From: CBDCHC01 sp965217075
GTDB taxonomy: Bacteria > Pseudomonadota > Gammaproteobacteria > PS1 > Pseudothioglobaceae
Direction of reading: 5' to 3'
Assembly: GCA_965217075.1 (NCBI GenBank)
Contig: CBDCHC010000004.1
Location: forward strand, 7,111-71,110
DNA length: 64,000 bases
Part shown: positions 18,247 through 28,496 of the stretch, one piece after another
Layout: each line of letters starts with the position of its first letter
Position numbering within the stretch: position 1 is the first letter of the stretch
Notes under the pieces: generated by a model
The model's database searches: none
What the model saw: only the letters and a program-made list of their open reading frames with translations
Told to the model about the DNA's origin: nothing
Position numbers and translations under genes: made by a program

Positions 18247-19097
18247 ATGTGCTTAATTAATAAAAATCTATTAAATGACGAATATAGCTATAAAATTTGG
18301 CGCGATAATAAATTAAAATATGCCACTAAAAGCACCACTATAGTTGAAATTAAAAATCCAGCAAAATTATCAAATAATGAAAAAAAAAAATCAAAGATTT
18401 ATGCAAAATAAATAACTTTGCTCTTTTAATATACAAGTTACAAAGGATTATTATGCTGATTTTTTAAATTTTAATCAACAATTTAACTTATCAAATACTG
18501 ATAATCACCTATATAGTAATCAAGATAATATTGCTCATATAACAACAAAGAATAGTCAGCAAGGTAAATTCATTCCTTATACCAATAAAACTATTAATTG
18601 GCATACTGACGGTTATTACAATGACTACCAGAATAGAGTACGTAGTTTTTCATTATATTGTGTAAATCCAGCTATATATGGTGGTGATAATTCTTGGATA
18701 GACAATGAATTATTATATATTTTATTACGTGAAAAGGATAAAGAATTAACTAAATTATTAAGCAATTCACAGGCTATGACTATTCCAGCTTGTGTTATTA
18801 ACAATAAAAACTTATAGAAAAACTGCTACTGGAGCAATATTTTTAATTGATAAAAAAACTAATTGTCTATATCTACGTTATAGTAGGCGTAAAAAAAATA
18901 TTATTTTTACTAAAGAAGTTTTGCCAGCAATTAATTTATTAAATAATATCTTAGATAATAATAAATATAGTCTTAATTATAAAATGCAAGCTGGTGACGG
19001 TATTATTTGTAATAATGTAATTCACAATAGAACAAGTTTTGCTGATATAAATAATAAAAGATTAATGTTAAGAGGCAGATATTTTAGTAGAATATAG
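18247..19097 (+). pseudogene. Decayed TauD/TfdA-family Fe(II)/2-oxoglutarate dioxygenase
   Basis: A dioxygenase can be read only by changing frame. 18247-18413 (frame of the ATG at 18247) gives an N-terminal part (YSYKIWRDNKLKYA). 18428-18817 in the next frame gives the metal-site HTDG (INWHTDGYYND), SFSLYCVNPAIYGGDNSW and AMTIPACVINN. 18792-19097 in the third frame gives the rest, including GDGIICNNVIHNRTSF and the C-terminal RGRYFSRI. An 11-A run at 18380-18390 lies by the first break; a short 'NNFAL' piece in yet another frame near 18408 suggests three or more indels. TauD-like enzymes hydroxylate small acids such as taurine or carnitine precursors. The substrate here is unknown. It is genuinely decaying rather than a single sequencing slip. 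Confidence 0.8.
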
Positions 19098-19546
19098 CAG
19101 TATATAAATAATAGATATAGAAATATTTTATTAATTATTAATAATTTAAAGTTAATGCTTTCATATGCAACTTATATCTTAGGTAAATATAAATAGCGTT
19201 AGATTCATTTTTATTACCTCAATAAGCATTATAAATCAAAAGTAAATTTATTTGCTAGATAGTTAGTGACAGATATAGCAGTTAGCTATATTTATTATTC
19301 ACAAAGATAAAAGACAAAATATATAAATTATTAGTACTAAATAATTGTTGTTTTAGGCGCTATAATTTCTATTAGGTTATTATAATTAAATACAAAAAAA
19401 CCTATATAATAACAATAATATTTACTATAGTGTTAATTACATTCTTATAATCGTCAATAAATTCTAAAATTATAAACTCATTTTTCTATTGTTAATCAAT
19501 AAATTTTATTTACAAAATAAAAACTATAAAATAATATTTTTTATGT
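19098..19546. other. 449-base non-coding region
   Basis: AT-rich DNA between the decayed dioxygenase and the DUF4126 gene. I see no readable frame, tRNA or strong hairpin; the only inverted repeat (19376-19384 with 19405-19413) is all but one pair A/T. It may be the remains of further gene decay and should contain the promoter for the long downstream block. Confidence 0.6.
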
Positions 19547-20185
19547 ATGATAATGTATATGATAGATGTAAATCTTATCCAAGCAACAGCACTTGTTCTT
19601 GGTATTGGGCTCGGCAGTGGTATTAATATTTATGCTACTATTGCTTTATTAGGCATATATAGTGCTACTGGTAATTTTGTCTTGCCAGAAGGGCTAGAAG
19701 TCTTACAAGATCCATTAGTTATAACTGCTGCTATTTTTATGTATGTGGTAGAATTTTTTGCTGATAAGATTCCAGGTTTTGATAGTTTATGGGATGCATT
19801 GCACACCTTCATTCGTATACCACTTGGAGCGTTACTTGCTGGAGATGTTATGGCGTCATCTGGCCCAGCAATGGAAGTAGTTGGCACTATTATTGGTGGT
19901 TCACTAGCTACTGCTACTCATTTTACTAAATCTGGCACTAGAGCGCTAATAAATACATCACCAGAGCCAGTTACTAACTGGACGGCTTCAATTACTGAAG
20001 ATATTGCTGTTTTTACAGGGCTATGGGCAGCTATTAATCATCCTATTGTTTGGATTATAATATCAATTATAATTATTCTAATAACTATTTGGGTAATACC
20101 TAAACTTTGGCGTGGTATAAAATTTATTATTAATAAAATTAAACAATTATTTAGTAAAAAAAAAATAAATTATTATGTTGATTAA
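19547..20185 (+). CDS. DUF4126-family membrane protein
   Basis: 212-residue integral membrane protein. The sequence GIGLGSGINIYATIALLGI near the N-terminus and the pattern of Gly-rich hydrophobic segments (for example VEFFADKIPGFDSLWDALHTF and GALLAGDVMASS) match DUF4126. About five membrane segments are followed by a basic C-terminal tail (KLWRGIKFIINKIKQ). No function is established for the family. The start could also be the ATG 12 bases later. It overlaps ampD by 11 bases and heads a co-directional block to about 33 kb. Confidence 0.8.
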   Translation: MIMYMIDVNLIQATALVLGIGLGSGINIYATIALLGIYSATGNFVLPEGLEVLQDPLVITAAIFMYVVEFFADKIPGFDSLWDALHTFIRIPLGALLAGDVMASSGPAMEVVGTIIGGSLATATHFTKSGTRALINTSPEPVTNWTASITEDIAVFTGLWAAINHPIVWIIISIIIILITIWVIPKLWRGIKFIINKIKQLFSKKKINYYVD

Positions 20186-20708
20186 ACAAATACCATCTAC
20201 TAATTTTGGCAATAGAAGCGCTACTATTGATACCATAGTTATTCATAATATATCATTACCTCCTAATAAATTTGGTGGTAATTTTATTGAAGATTTTTTT
20301 TGTAATAAATTAAATTATAATAGCCACCCATATTTTATGCATCTTAAGAATCTTAAAGTATCATCGCATTTATTAATTAAAAGAGATGGAGTAATATTGC
20401 AATTTGTTCCTTTTAATAAAAAAGCTTGGCACGCTGGTAAATCTAATCTTTTAGGGCGCAATAATGTTAATAATTTTTCTATTGGTATTGAGCTGGAAGG
20501 AGCAGATAATATTAAATATAATAATATACAATACGATAAATTAAATGAAATACTAAAATATTTAATCAGCATATATAATATAAAATACATAGTTGGTCAC
20601 AGTGATATAGCACCAGAGCGTAAAACTGATCCTGGACCTTATTTTATCTGGCAAAACTTATTAAATGGCAAAATTGATAAATATAGAAAAATTAGCAAAA
20701 AAAATTAA
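20175..20708 (+). CDS. ampD: 1,6-anhydro-N-acetylmuramyl-L-alanine amidase AmpD
   Basis: Cytoplasmic zinc amidase of peptidoglycan recycling that cuts the peptide from anhydro-MurNAc. 177 residues (E. coli 183). The zinc ligands are in TIVIHNISLPP (His) and GHSDIAPERKTDPGP (His, Asp), with the conserved FSIGIELEG in between. It overlaps both neighbours. mltB, about 5 kb downstream in the same block, makes the anhydro-muropeptides that this enzyme handles after import. No ampE is adjacent. Confidence 0.93.
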   Translation: MLIKQIPSTNFGNRSATIDTIVIHNISLPPNKFGGNFIEDFFCNKLNYNSHPYFMHLKNLKVSSHLLIKRDGVILQFVPFNKKAWHAGKSNLLGRNNVNNFSIGIELEGADNIKYNNIQYDKLNEILKYLISIYNIKYIVGHSDIAPERKTDPGPYFIWQNLLNGKIDKYRKISKKN

Positions 20709-21201
20709 ATTATTAATTCTTGATGTAGATGGGGTATTAACCGATGGTAGCTTATACTTTGGTGATAATGGCGAAGAATTTAAACGCTTTAACGCTTTAG
20801 ATGGTTATGGAATTAAAACTATAATTGAGTACGGCATTGAAGTAGCAATTATTAGCAGTAGAGAGTCCAAAAGTGTAGCATTTAGAGCGAAAAATTTAAA
20901 TATCAAGTATTGTTATCAAGGACAAAAAGATAAAAATATAGCTTTAAAAAAATTATTAAAAATACTACAAATTACAACAGATGAAATAGCATATATTGGT
21001 GATGATATTTTAGATCTGCCAATATTAACTAAAATAGCATTGCCAATAGCTGTAAATAATGCCCACCATGTAGTTAAAAAATACGCCTTAATTACTACTA
21101 AAAATAATGGCGGCAATGGTGCAGTGCGTGAAATATGTGATTTTCTCATGTTAAATCAACAAAAATATCAGTGTAATATTGATAAATATTTAAAATATTA
21201 A
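20665..21201 (+). CDS. kdsC: 3-deoxy-D-manno-octulosonate 8-phosphate phosphatase
   Basis: HAD-superfamily phosphatase making free Kdo for lipopolysaccharide. 178 residues. Motif I LDVDGVLTDGSLYFG has the nucleophile Asp, ISSRES is motif II, and YIGDDILDLPIL is motif IV. The ATG at 20665 gives the usual lead of about 18 residues before the motif and overlaps ampD by 44 bases; I see no better later start. kdsD and the lptC/lptA genes that usually follow are missing. Supports a Kdo-containing lipid A core together with lpxA/lpxD. Confidence 0.93.
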   Translation: MAKLINIEKLAKKIKLLILDVDGVLTDGSLYFGDNGEEFKRFNALDGYGIKTIIEYGIEVAIISSRESKSVAFRAKNLNIKYCYQGQKDKNIALKKLLKILQITTDEIAYIGDDILDLPILTKIALPIAVNNAHHVVKKYALITTKNNGGNGAVREICDFLMLNQQKYQCNIDKYLKY

Positions 21202-21210
21202 ACCATAATT

Positions 21211-22900
21211 ATGCAACAATATTTAATCGATTTAATTAAAGAAAGTTTAGTCAAAATCAATATAAAGCCACCAGGAAATATTGTAATTTTACAAAACAAA
21301 AATAATAAATTTGGTGATTTTGCTACTAATGTAGCAATGATACTTGCAAAAAAAGAAAAAACTAACCCTCATCAATTAGCATCTAAAATTATAGCTAATA
21401 TTAATGCTGATTTAATCGATAAATGCGAAGTAGCTGGCGCTGGTTTTATTAATTTTTTTATCAAACAAAAATTTAATAATATTATTATTAACGACATTAT
21501 TGCCTTAAAAGATACATATGGTAGCAGTAATTATGGTAACAATAAAAAAATATTATTAGAATTTGTCTCAGCCAACCCTACTGGACCATTACATGTTGGG
21601 CATGGTAGAGGTGCAGCATATGGAGCTAGCTTAAAAAATTTACTTACAACTGTAGGTTTTAATGTAGATAGCGAATATTATGTAAATGATGCTGGTAGGC
21701 AAATAGATATCTTAAGTGTTAGTATTTACTTGCGTTATATTAATCTTAAACCATTTCCAGATAATGCTTATAAAGCTGATTATATAATAGATATTGCTAA
21801 TAATATTAGCAATATCACTAAATTTAATTCTACAGAAATTCTATATAATGTTGGTGCAGATGAAGTAAATGGAGGAAATAAAGAGTTATATATTGATAAT
21901 ATTATAAATAACTGCAAAAAATTATTACAAAATGACTATAAAATAATTACAGATTTAGCAATTTATCATATTTTAAAAGAAATTAAGCAAGATTTAACTG
22001 ATTTTCGAGTAACTTATAATAAGTTCTTTTATGAGAAGTCTTTAATATCCGACAAAACTATTATTAAAGTTATTAATAAGTTACAAAAAAATGGTGATAT
22101 TTACAAAAAAGACAATACATTATGGTTTAATACTACAAAGTATGGCGACGAAAAAGATCGAGTAATAAAAAGAAAAAAACGGTTTATGGACTTATTTTGC
22201 CTCAGATATAGCTTATCATTTTAATAAATTTAATAATAATTACGATCAGATTATTAATATTTGGGGAGCTGATCACCACGGTTATATAGATAGAGTAAAA
22301 GCATCAATCACAGCACTTGGATTTGATGCTAATAAATTAAAAATTTTATTAGTTCAGTTTGCTAATTTATATCGTGGTAAAGAAAAAATTGCTATGTCAA
22401 CTCGCAGCGGTTCTTTTATAACACTAAAACAGCTATATAGCGAGGTAGGCGTTGATGCTGCTCGTTTTTTTTATATTTTAAGAAAAACAGATCAACATTT
22501 AGACTTTGACTTAAAACTTGCTACAGAAAAAACTCATGAAAATCCAGTATTTTATATACAATATGCTTATGCCCGTATTTGTTCAGTACTTAGAGAAGAT
22601 AGCAATATAACTAATGCTGATTTAAATTTGCTTAATAATAAATATGAACAAGCGCTAATAAAAACATTAAACCATTATAAATTAGTTTTATTAGCTAGCG
22701 CCAAACAGTATGAAGTACACCAATTAGCCTATTACCTTCGAGATTTAAGCTCTAATTTTCATAGTTATTATAATAATTGTGAGTTTTTAGTCGATGATAA
22801 AGCTCTAAGAAAGGCCAGACTTACACTAATAACTGCTACTAAACAAATTATTTATAATGCTTTAAATATATTAGGCATCAAAGCTCCAGAAAAAATGTAG
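21211..22900 (+). pseudogene. argS: Arginine--tRNA ligase, interrupted by one frameshift
   Basis: The gene would encode about 562 residues (E. coli 577). The first part (to about 22170) has the N-terminal tRNA-binding domain and the HIGH-type motif HVGHGRG (128-134). After [13 protein letters not shown] the frame breaks and hits a stop at 22224. The +1 frame continues exactly where expected ([30 protein letters not shown], then KMS-like [10 protein letters not shown] and the C-terminal domain to 22900). One extra A in the 7-A run at 22173-22179 explains it. ArgRS is essential and three tRNA-Arg genes lie in the window, so this is either a sequence error or a gene rescued by polymerase slippage on the A run. 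Confidence 0.92.
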
Positions 22901-22901
22901 T

Positions 22902-25900
22902 ATGCTAATGCTAGATAGTCAAATAAGAAGAAAAGCTCTTGATCTGCAACATTCTTATATAGTACAAGCACCAGCTGGATCAGGTAAAACAGAACTTATA
23001 ACCCAAAGATATCTAAAAATACTTAGTGTTAGTATAATGCCAGAAAATATTTTTTGTCTAACTTTTACCAATAAGGCAATAGCAGAACTTAAAGAAAGGG
23101 TTATTTATTTTTTACAGTTAGCACAAAATAACCAACTACCACCGCAAAAATACCAACATATAAATTATAAATTAGCAAAAGATGCATTAAAGCAAGATAA
23201 AAAATATAACTGGAATTTATTAGAAAATCAACATAGAATAAAAATATTAACTATTGATAGTATATCAAATATGATAGTAAATAAATATCCACAAAATTAT
23301 AATTTTACTAATCAAAATATTATTGATAGCTTTAAGGCGCAAAAATTATATGAATTAGCAGTGCAAAAAATATTAATTACAACTAATAATGATTGCGTTG
23401 ATGATGTTATTATATTGCTAAAATATTTTAATAATAGTAGTAATAAATTTATATCTAATATTAGTAGCCTACTAGCTAAAAGAGATAAGTGGGTATTAAA
23501 GCTTTTTAATCTTAACAAAATTAATTTACAACAAATAAAAAAATGCAGCGATAATATAATAAAACACCATTTACAACAATTAACAAAAGCAGCAAAAAAA
23601 AATCTAAACTCAAAATTTTTTGAACTTTGCAATATCAACGATAAATTTTATCATTTAAAAACTGTGCCAAATAATTTAGAACAATGGCTTGATTTAAAAA
23701 ATTTATGTTTAACAAAAAGCAATGTTGTACGAAAAAAAATAAATAAAAATCATGGTTTTAATGTGGAATTAAAAGCTGAAAAAAATGAATTTTTAAATAT
23801 TATTAATAATTTTTCTCAAAATTTTATTAATTTATTAACTACGCTAAATATTATGCCTATAGATAGTACTGATAATAAATTACTAAAAAGTATAGTAAAA
23901 ATTTTATTTATTGCTAACAATAATTTATTAACAATATTTAAGAAGGAACAAGTTATAGATTTTATCGGTATTGCATTAAATGCTAATGAGACATTATGTG
24001 AAAATAATGAGAATATTAACGATATTAGTTTAGTGCTGGATTATAAAATAAAACATTTATTAATTGATGAATTTCAAGATACTTCTTATTTACAATTATC
24101 AATTATTGAAAAAATAGTACAAAACTGGCAAAAAAATGATGATAAAACATTGTTTTTAGTTGGTGACCCGATGCAATCTATTTATCGTTTTCGTGGTGCT
24201 GATGTGGGTGTTTTTTTACAAGTAAAAAAAAATGGTATAAAAAATATTAAACTAATCAGCTTAACCCTTACTAATAATTTTCGCTCAGATGCATCTATAG
24301 TAAATATTAATAATAAGATATTTACTGCAATATTTCCTACAATAGATGATATTGATATTGGTGCAATTAAGTATAGTGTTGCTACAACTATAAATAATAT
24401 AAATAATACACCAATTGATATATATCCATTTGCTTATGGCGAACAAAATCAAGAGATAGAAAAAATAATTGATATTATCAAAGCTAATCAAACAGCACAA
24501 ATAGCTATTTTGTATGCATCAAGCTCTCACGTTAAAGAATTAATAATACTACTACAAAAAAATAATATAATAATTGAAGCAGTTAATAATATCTCATTAA
24601 AAAAACATATATTTACTAAAGATTTATTAGCATTAACTGCAGCTATAATGCACTTAGGGGATAGATTGGCCTGGTTTAGTGTATTAAGAGCGCCTTGGTG
24701 CGGTTTATTGTTAAATGATTTGCTTGTCTTAAGTATTAATAAAGAACAAACTATTTACGGGCAATTACATAATAATGATAAACTAAGTAAAGATGGTTAT
24801 CTGCGCGCTAATCATATATTTGCTGCTTTTAAAGATAGTATCGATAATTTGCATAGCTTTGATTTTAGTAAAATTTTATTAAACGTTATAAAACATTTAA
24901 ATATCACAACGACTATGGGTGAAGTTGAGCAAGATATTCTGAATAAATTTTTAAAAATAATTGATAAATGTGAACAAAATAACGAGTTAACTATAGAAAA
25001 TATTAAGCTACACTTAAGTAATATGTATACTCAAAGCATTAATAGTAATATTAAAATTATGAGTATTCATCAAGCTAAGGGTTTAGAGTTTGATATTGTT
25101 ATTATTCCTGCTATCGGTAGAGGAAAAAAACATGATGACTTGGAATTAATAAAAATTAGTGAGTTTAGTAATTATGGCTTGTTGTTAGCATCTCAATCAC
25201 AGCAAACTTATACATATTTAAAAAATATAGACAAACAAAGAGCATCCTTTGAATATATGCGTACATTGTATGTTGCTATGACAAGAGCGCGCCACCATAT
25301 TTATTTGTTAGGTAGCAGCAATAAAAACAATAAAGCAGCAAAAAATACTTTTCTAGAGTTATTATGGCCGATATATAATAATTTATGGCACAATAAAAAA
25401 GCAGTTAAAGACGATAAAAATATCACACAGATACCACCAAAATTATTACGTTTTAAGAAATTAACAGCTATTACAAATAATTGTAATTTAATAAAACACT
25501 CTATTAAAAAAAACACACTAAATGTAGACGATAAAATAATTGGTGTTATCCTACATAAATTGTATCAATTAGAGCATTTTAACCCAGCAAAAAACTATCT
25601 TAAAAATACATTAATTAGTGCTGGCATTAGTAACATAAATTACGCTTATTCGTATATCGCTGATACTCTTATAAACAACCAACAAAATGCTAATTTTAAA
25701 TGGATTTTTAATGCTAGAAAAAGTACCTTAACTGAAGTAGAATTTATCACTAACAATCAAACTATCATAATAGATAGATTATTTATTGATCATAATGTAT
25801 TGTGGATAATTGATTTTAAAACTGCTAAACAACAAGGAAATAAAGATGATTTTATTAAATTACAGCAACAAAAATACACTAAACAATTAAATAATTATAA

Positions 25901-25982
25901 AAATATATTACAAAATATTTACACTATGCCGATACAAAGTGTTTTATTTTTATCCTCTATTAATAAATTTATTAAGATATAA
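22902..25982 (+). CDS. AddA-like UvrD-family helicase/nuclease
   Basis: 1026 residues. SF1 helicase motifs: Walker A in APAGSGKTELITQRYL, motif II LLIDEFQDTSYLQL, RFRGADVGVF, motif V SIHQAKGLEFDIVIIP and motif VI VAMTRARHH. The C-terminal region has a RecB-type nuclease signature (EVEFITNN..., WIIDFKTAKQQ with the D-x-K core), which points to an AddA/RexA-like double-strand-break resection enzyme rather than UvrD. Its partner AddB is not next to it in this window. Starts one base after argS. Likely role: RecA-loading end processing, the RecBCD alternative. Confidence 0.85.
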   Translation: MLMLDSQIRRKALDLQHSYIVQAPAGSGKTELITQRYLKILSVSIMPENIFCLTFTNKAIAELKERVIYFLQLAQNNQLPPQKYQHINYKLAKDALKQDKKYNWNLLENQHRIKILTIDSISNMIVNKYPQNYNFTNQNIIDSFKAQKLYELAVQKILITTNNDCVDDVIILLKYFNNSSNKFISNISSLLAKRDKWVLKLFNLNKINLQQIKKCSDNIIKHHLQQLTKAAKKNLNSKFFELCNINDKFYHLKTVPNNLEQWLDLKNLCLTKSNVVRKKINKNHGFNVELKAEKNEFLNIINNFSQNFINLLTTLNIMPIDSTDNKLLKSIVKILFIANNNLLTIFKKEQVIDFIGIALNANETLCENNENINDISLVLDYKIKHLLIDEFQDTSYLQLSIIEKIVQNWQKNDDKTLFLVGDPMQSIYRFRGADVGVFLQVKKNGIKNIKLISLTLTNNFRSDASIVNINNKIFTAIFPTIDDIDIGAIKYSVATTINNINNTPIDIYPFAYGEQNQEIEKIIDIIKANQTAQIAILYASSSHVKELIILLQKNNIIIEAVNNISLKKHIFTKDLLALTAAIMHLGDRLAWFSVLRAPWCGLLLNDLLVLSINKEQTIYGQLHNNDKLSKDGYLRANHIFAAFKDSIDNLHSFDFSKILLNVIKHLNITTTMGEVEQDILNKFLKIIDKCEQNNELTIENIKLHLSNMYTQSINSNIKIMSIHQAKGLEFDIVIIPAIGRGKKHDDLELIKISEFSNYGLLLASQSQQTYTYLKNIDKQRASFEYMRTLYVAMTRARHHIYLLGSSNKNNKAAKNTFLELLWPIYNNLWHNKKAVKDDKNITQIPPKLLRFKKLTAITNNCNLIKHSIKKNTLNVDDKIIGVILHKLYQLEHFNPAKNYLKNTLISAGISNINYAYSYIADTLINNQQNANFKWIFNARKSTLTEVEFITNNQTIIIDRLFIDHNVLWIIDFKTAKQQGNKDDFIKLQQQKYTKQLNNYKNILQNIYTMPIQSVLFLSSINKFIKI

Positions 25983-25990
25983 TATTTAAT

Positions 25991-27178
25991 ATGCGTTATT
26001 TATTTTTGTTATTAATATTTTTAAGTAGTTTTTCTGCTGCTACAACTTTAGAAGAATTTATTAAAAATATCAAAACTATAGCCATTGAAAATGGTGTAAA
26101 AAAAATAACAGTTGATAGGTTATTAACTAATATTAAACCCAATACAAGAATATTAGAATTAGACAACTCTCAAGCAGAATTTAATAGAAATTTTTGGCAT
26201 TATTTAAATGTTAGAGTTAATTCTTATAGAATTTTAATTGGTAAAAATAAAATTAAAGAGCACGTAGAGTTATTTGATAAAATTTATCAAAAATATGGCT
26301 TACCAAAACATATCTTAATTGCATTTTTAGCTCTTGAAAGTAATTATGGCACTAACACTGGTAGTTTTAATTTATTACAAGCATTATTTACTTTAGCATA
26401 TGATCAAAGAAGGCGAGATTTTTTTACTGAACAATTATTAGTTGCATTAAAACTAATTGATAGTGGCAGGCTAAAAGAAAATGCTAATAGTTCGTGGGCT
26501 GGTGCGGTTGGTGCTATGCAATTTATGCCAACAAATATAGATGCTTATGGAGTTGATGCTAATAAAGATGGTAGCGTTGATTTATGGCAATCACAACAAG
26601 ATATTTTTTATAGTGCTGCTAATTTTTTACAACATATTGGCTGGGTTAAAGGGGAAATATGGGGAAGAGAAGTAGTATTGCCTGCTAATTTTGATTATAA
26701 AATAAGCGGTATAAATACTAAGAAAACTCTTAAAGAGTGGCGTAAATTAGGCATACAAACTACAAAACTTTCACCACTTGCTAATATTAACCTAAAAGCA
26801 TCTTTGCTACTACCAATGGGCTATAAAGGTCCTTCATTTTTAGTTTATAATAACTTTAAAGTAATTATGCGTTGGAACAACTCAATACTGTATGCTTTAT
26901 CGATTGGCATACTAGCTGATGCTTTAATTGATAATAATATTAAAGCGCAATTTATCAATGAAAAAAATCTTAGTAAAAATAATATTAAATTTATTCAAAA
27001 ACAACTAATAATACTTGGTTTTGATGCTGGTGAAATAGATGGTATTATTGGTCCTAAAACAAAAACAGCGGTTAAAAAATATCAAATAAAAAATAATTTA
27101 ATTGCTGATGGCTATATAGGTTATGTTTTATTTAAACAACTACAACAAAAATATGAAGAAAAAAAACTATTGGAGTAG
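25991..27178 (+). CDS. mltB: Membrane-bound lytic murein transglycosylase B
   Basis: Cleaves peptidoglycan glycan strands to 1,6-anhydro products. 395 residues. A signal sequence (MRYLFLLLIFLSSFSAA) without a lipobox Cys is followed by the MltB catalytic domain: catalytic Glu in FLALESNYGTN, WAGAVGAMQFMPTN, and DLWQSQQDIFYSAANFL. A peptidoglycan-binding domain closes the protein (IQKQLIILGFDAGEIDGIIG). The C-terminal domain and missing lipobox make it more like the soluble, domain-extended family members than E. coli MltB. Its end overlaps the transporter gene. Confidence 0.9.
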   Translation: MRYLFLLLIFLSSFSAATTLEEFIKNIKTIAIENGVKKITVDRLLTNIKPNTRILELDNSQAEFNRNFWHYLNVRVNSYRILIGKNKIKEHVELFDKIYQKYGLPKHILIAFLALESNYGTNTGSFNLLQALFTLAYDQRRRDFFTEQLLVALKLIDSGRLKENANSSWAGAVGAMQFMPTNIDAYGVDANKDGSVDLWQSQQDIFYSAANFLQHIGWVKGEIWGREVVLPANFDYKISGINTKKTLKEWRKLGIQTTKLSPLANINLKASLLLPMGYKGPSFLVYNNFKVIMRWNNSILYALSIGILADALIDNNIKAQFINEKNLSKNNIKFIQKQLIILGFDAGEIDGIIGPKTKTAVKKYQIKNNLIADGYIGYVLFKQLQQKYEEKKLLE

Positions 27179-28496
27179 TCAAAGAATTTTTATATTAACT
27201 GCCGTAGGTGCTGCTGTTGGGCTTGGCAATATATGGAAGTTCCCATATATTGCTGGAGAAAATGGTGGTGGCGCTTTTGTGTTAGTCTATTTATTGTGTA
27301 TTATACTAATTGGCATACCTTTGCTAATTGCTGAAATAACTTTAGGTCGTGCTGGAAAATCTAACCCAGTAGCTGCTATTAATAACCTAATACAAAATAC
27401 AGGTGCTAATAAATTATGGTCAATATTTGCCTATAATAGTATTATTGCTAGTCTTTTAGTATTATCCTTTTATACGGTAATAGCTGGGTGGGTGATGGCT
27501 TATTTTATTGATAGCATTACTATGAGTTTTGTTAATATTTCAGCAGAAGATAGTGCTAAACATTTTAATAATTTAGTTTCATCGCCAATAAGAGTTATTA
27601 TCTGGCACACTATAGCATCTATAATAACAATAATTATAGTCGCTAAAGGATTAAAAAATGGTATTGAAAAAGCAATTAACTTTATGATGCCAGGATTAGG
27701 GGTAATTTTATTAATACTGCTTATTTATGCCATATTTTCCAGCGGTGGTTTTACAAGAAGTATTGATTTTTTATTTAATGTAAATTTTGATAAACTTAGC
27801 TGGAATGCGGTAATAATTGCCTTAGGTCATGCTTTTTTTACTCTTAGTATTGGTTTTGGCACTATGATGGTGTATGGATCGTATTCACTTAAAGAATATT
27901 CAATTGTTAAAACATCTTTATGGATAGTTTTTGCAGATACTGCCATTGCCCTGTTAGCTGGTATTGTCATTTTTTCTATTGTTTTTGGTAGCAATTTAAC
28001 ACCTAATTCTGGAGTAGGATTATTGTTTAACACACTGCCTATTGCTTTTGGCAAGATGTTTGGGGGAAGTATTATGGCAATATTATTCTTTTTTATGGTA
28101 ATTTTAGCCGCTATTAGTTCATCAATATCATTATTAGAGCCTACAATTAGCATGATGATAGAAAAATTTAATTTAAATAGAACAAAGGCAAGTATTATAA
28201 TAGGTGCTATTGTATGGTTAATTGGTTTTGGCTCAGTTTTTTCTTTTAATTTATGGCAGGACATACATATCTTAGCTGATAAAACATTTTTTGCTAGTTT
28301 AGATTTTATTGTTACTAATATTATGCTACCAATTTCAGGCTTATTTATTGCTATATTTGCTACTTGGGTTTGGGGTACAAAAAAAATGAATTATGAGATA
28401 AATATCGCAAATAATTATGCAACAATTTTTAATCTAATTTTAAAATTTATTACTCCTGCACTTATTATTATAGTTTTTATTTTTAATTTAATTTAG
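27153..28496 (+). CDS. Sodium:neurotransmitter symporter (SNF) family transporter
   Basis: 447 residues from the ATG at 27153, which gives the typical short polar N-terminus; an ATG ten codons earlier is less likely. The first membrane segment carries the LeuT/SNF signature GAAVGLGNIWKFPYIAGENGGGAF (sodium and substrate site), and about eleven more segments follow. Bacterial members import amino acids with sodium. The substrate cannot be told from sequence. It overlaps mltB by 26 bases and the ruvX start (GTG) by one. A sodium-linked porter fits with the NhaD antiporter at 60 kb. Confidence 0.88.
   Translation: MKKKNYWSSQRIFILTAVGAAVGLGNIWKFPYIAGENGGGAFVLVYLLCIILIGIPLLIAEITLGRAGKSNPVAAINNLIQNTGANKLWSIFAYNSIIASLLVLSFYTVIAGWVMAYFIDSITMSFVNISAEDSAKHFNNLVSSPIRVIIWHTIASIITIIIVAKGLKNGIEKAINFMMPGLGVILLILLIYAIFSSGGFTRSIDFLFNVNFDKLSWNAVIIALGHAFFTLSIGFGTMMVYGSYSLKEYSIVKTSLWIVFADTAIALLAGIVIFSIVFGSNLTPNSGVGLLFNTLPIAFGKMFGGSIMAILFFFMVILAAISSSISLLEPTISMMIEKFNLNRTKASIIIGAIVWLIGFGSVFSFNLWQDIHILADKTFFASLDFIVTNIMLPISGLFIAIFATWVWGTKKMNYEINIANNYATIFNLILKFITPALIIIVFIFNLI

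Noticed and set aside
19376..19413. Inverted repeat as a terminator or operator
   Set aside because: A nine-base stem with a single G-C pair and a 20-base loop is expected by chance in DNA this AT-rich, and no T run follows.
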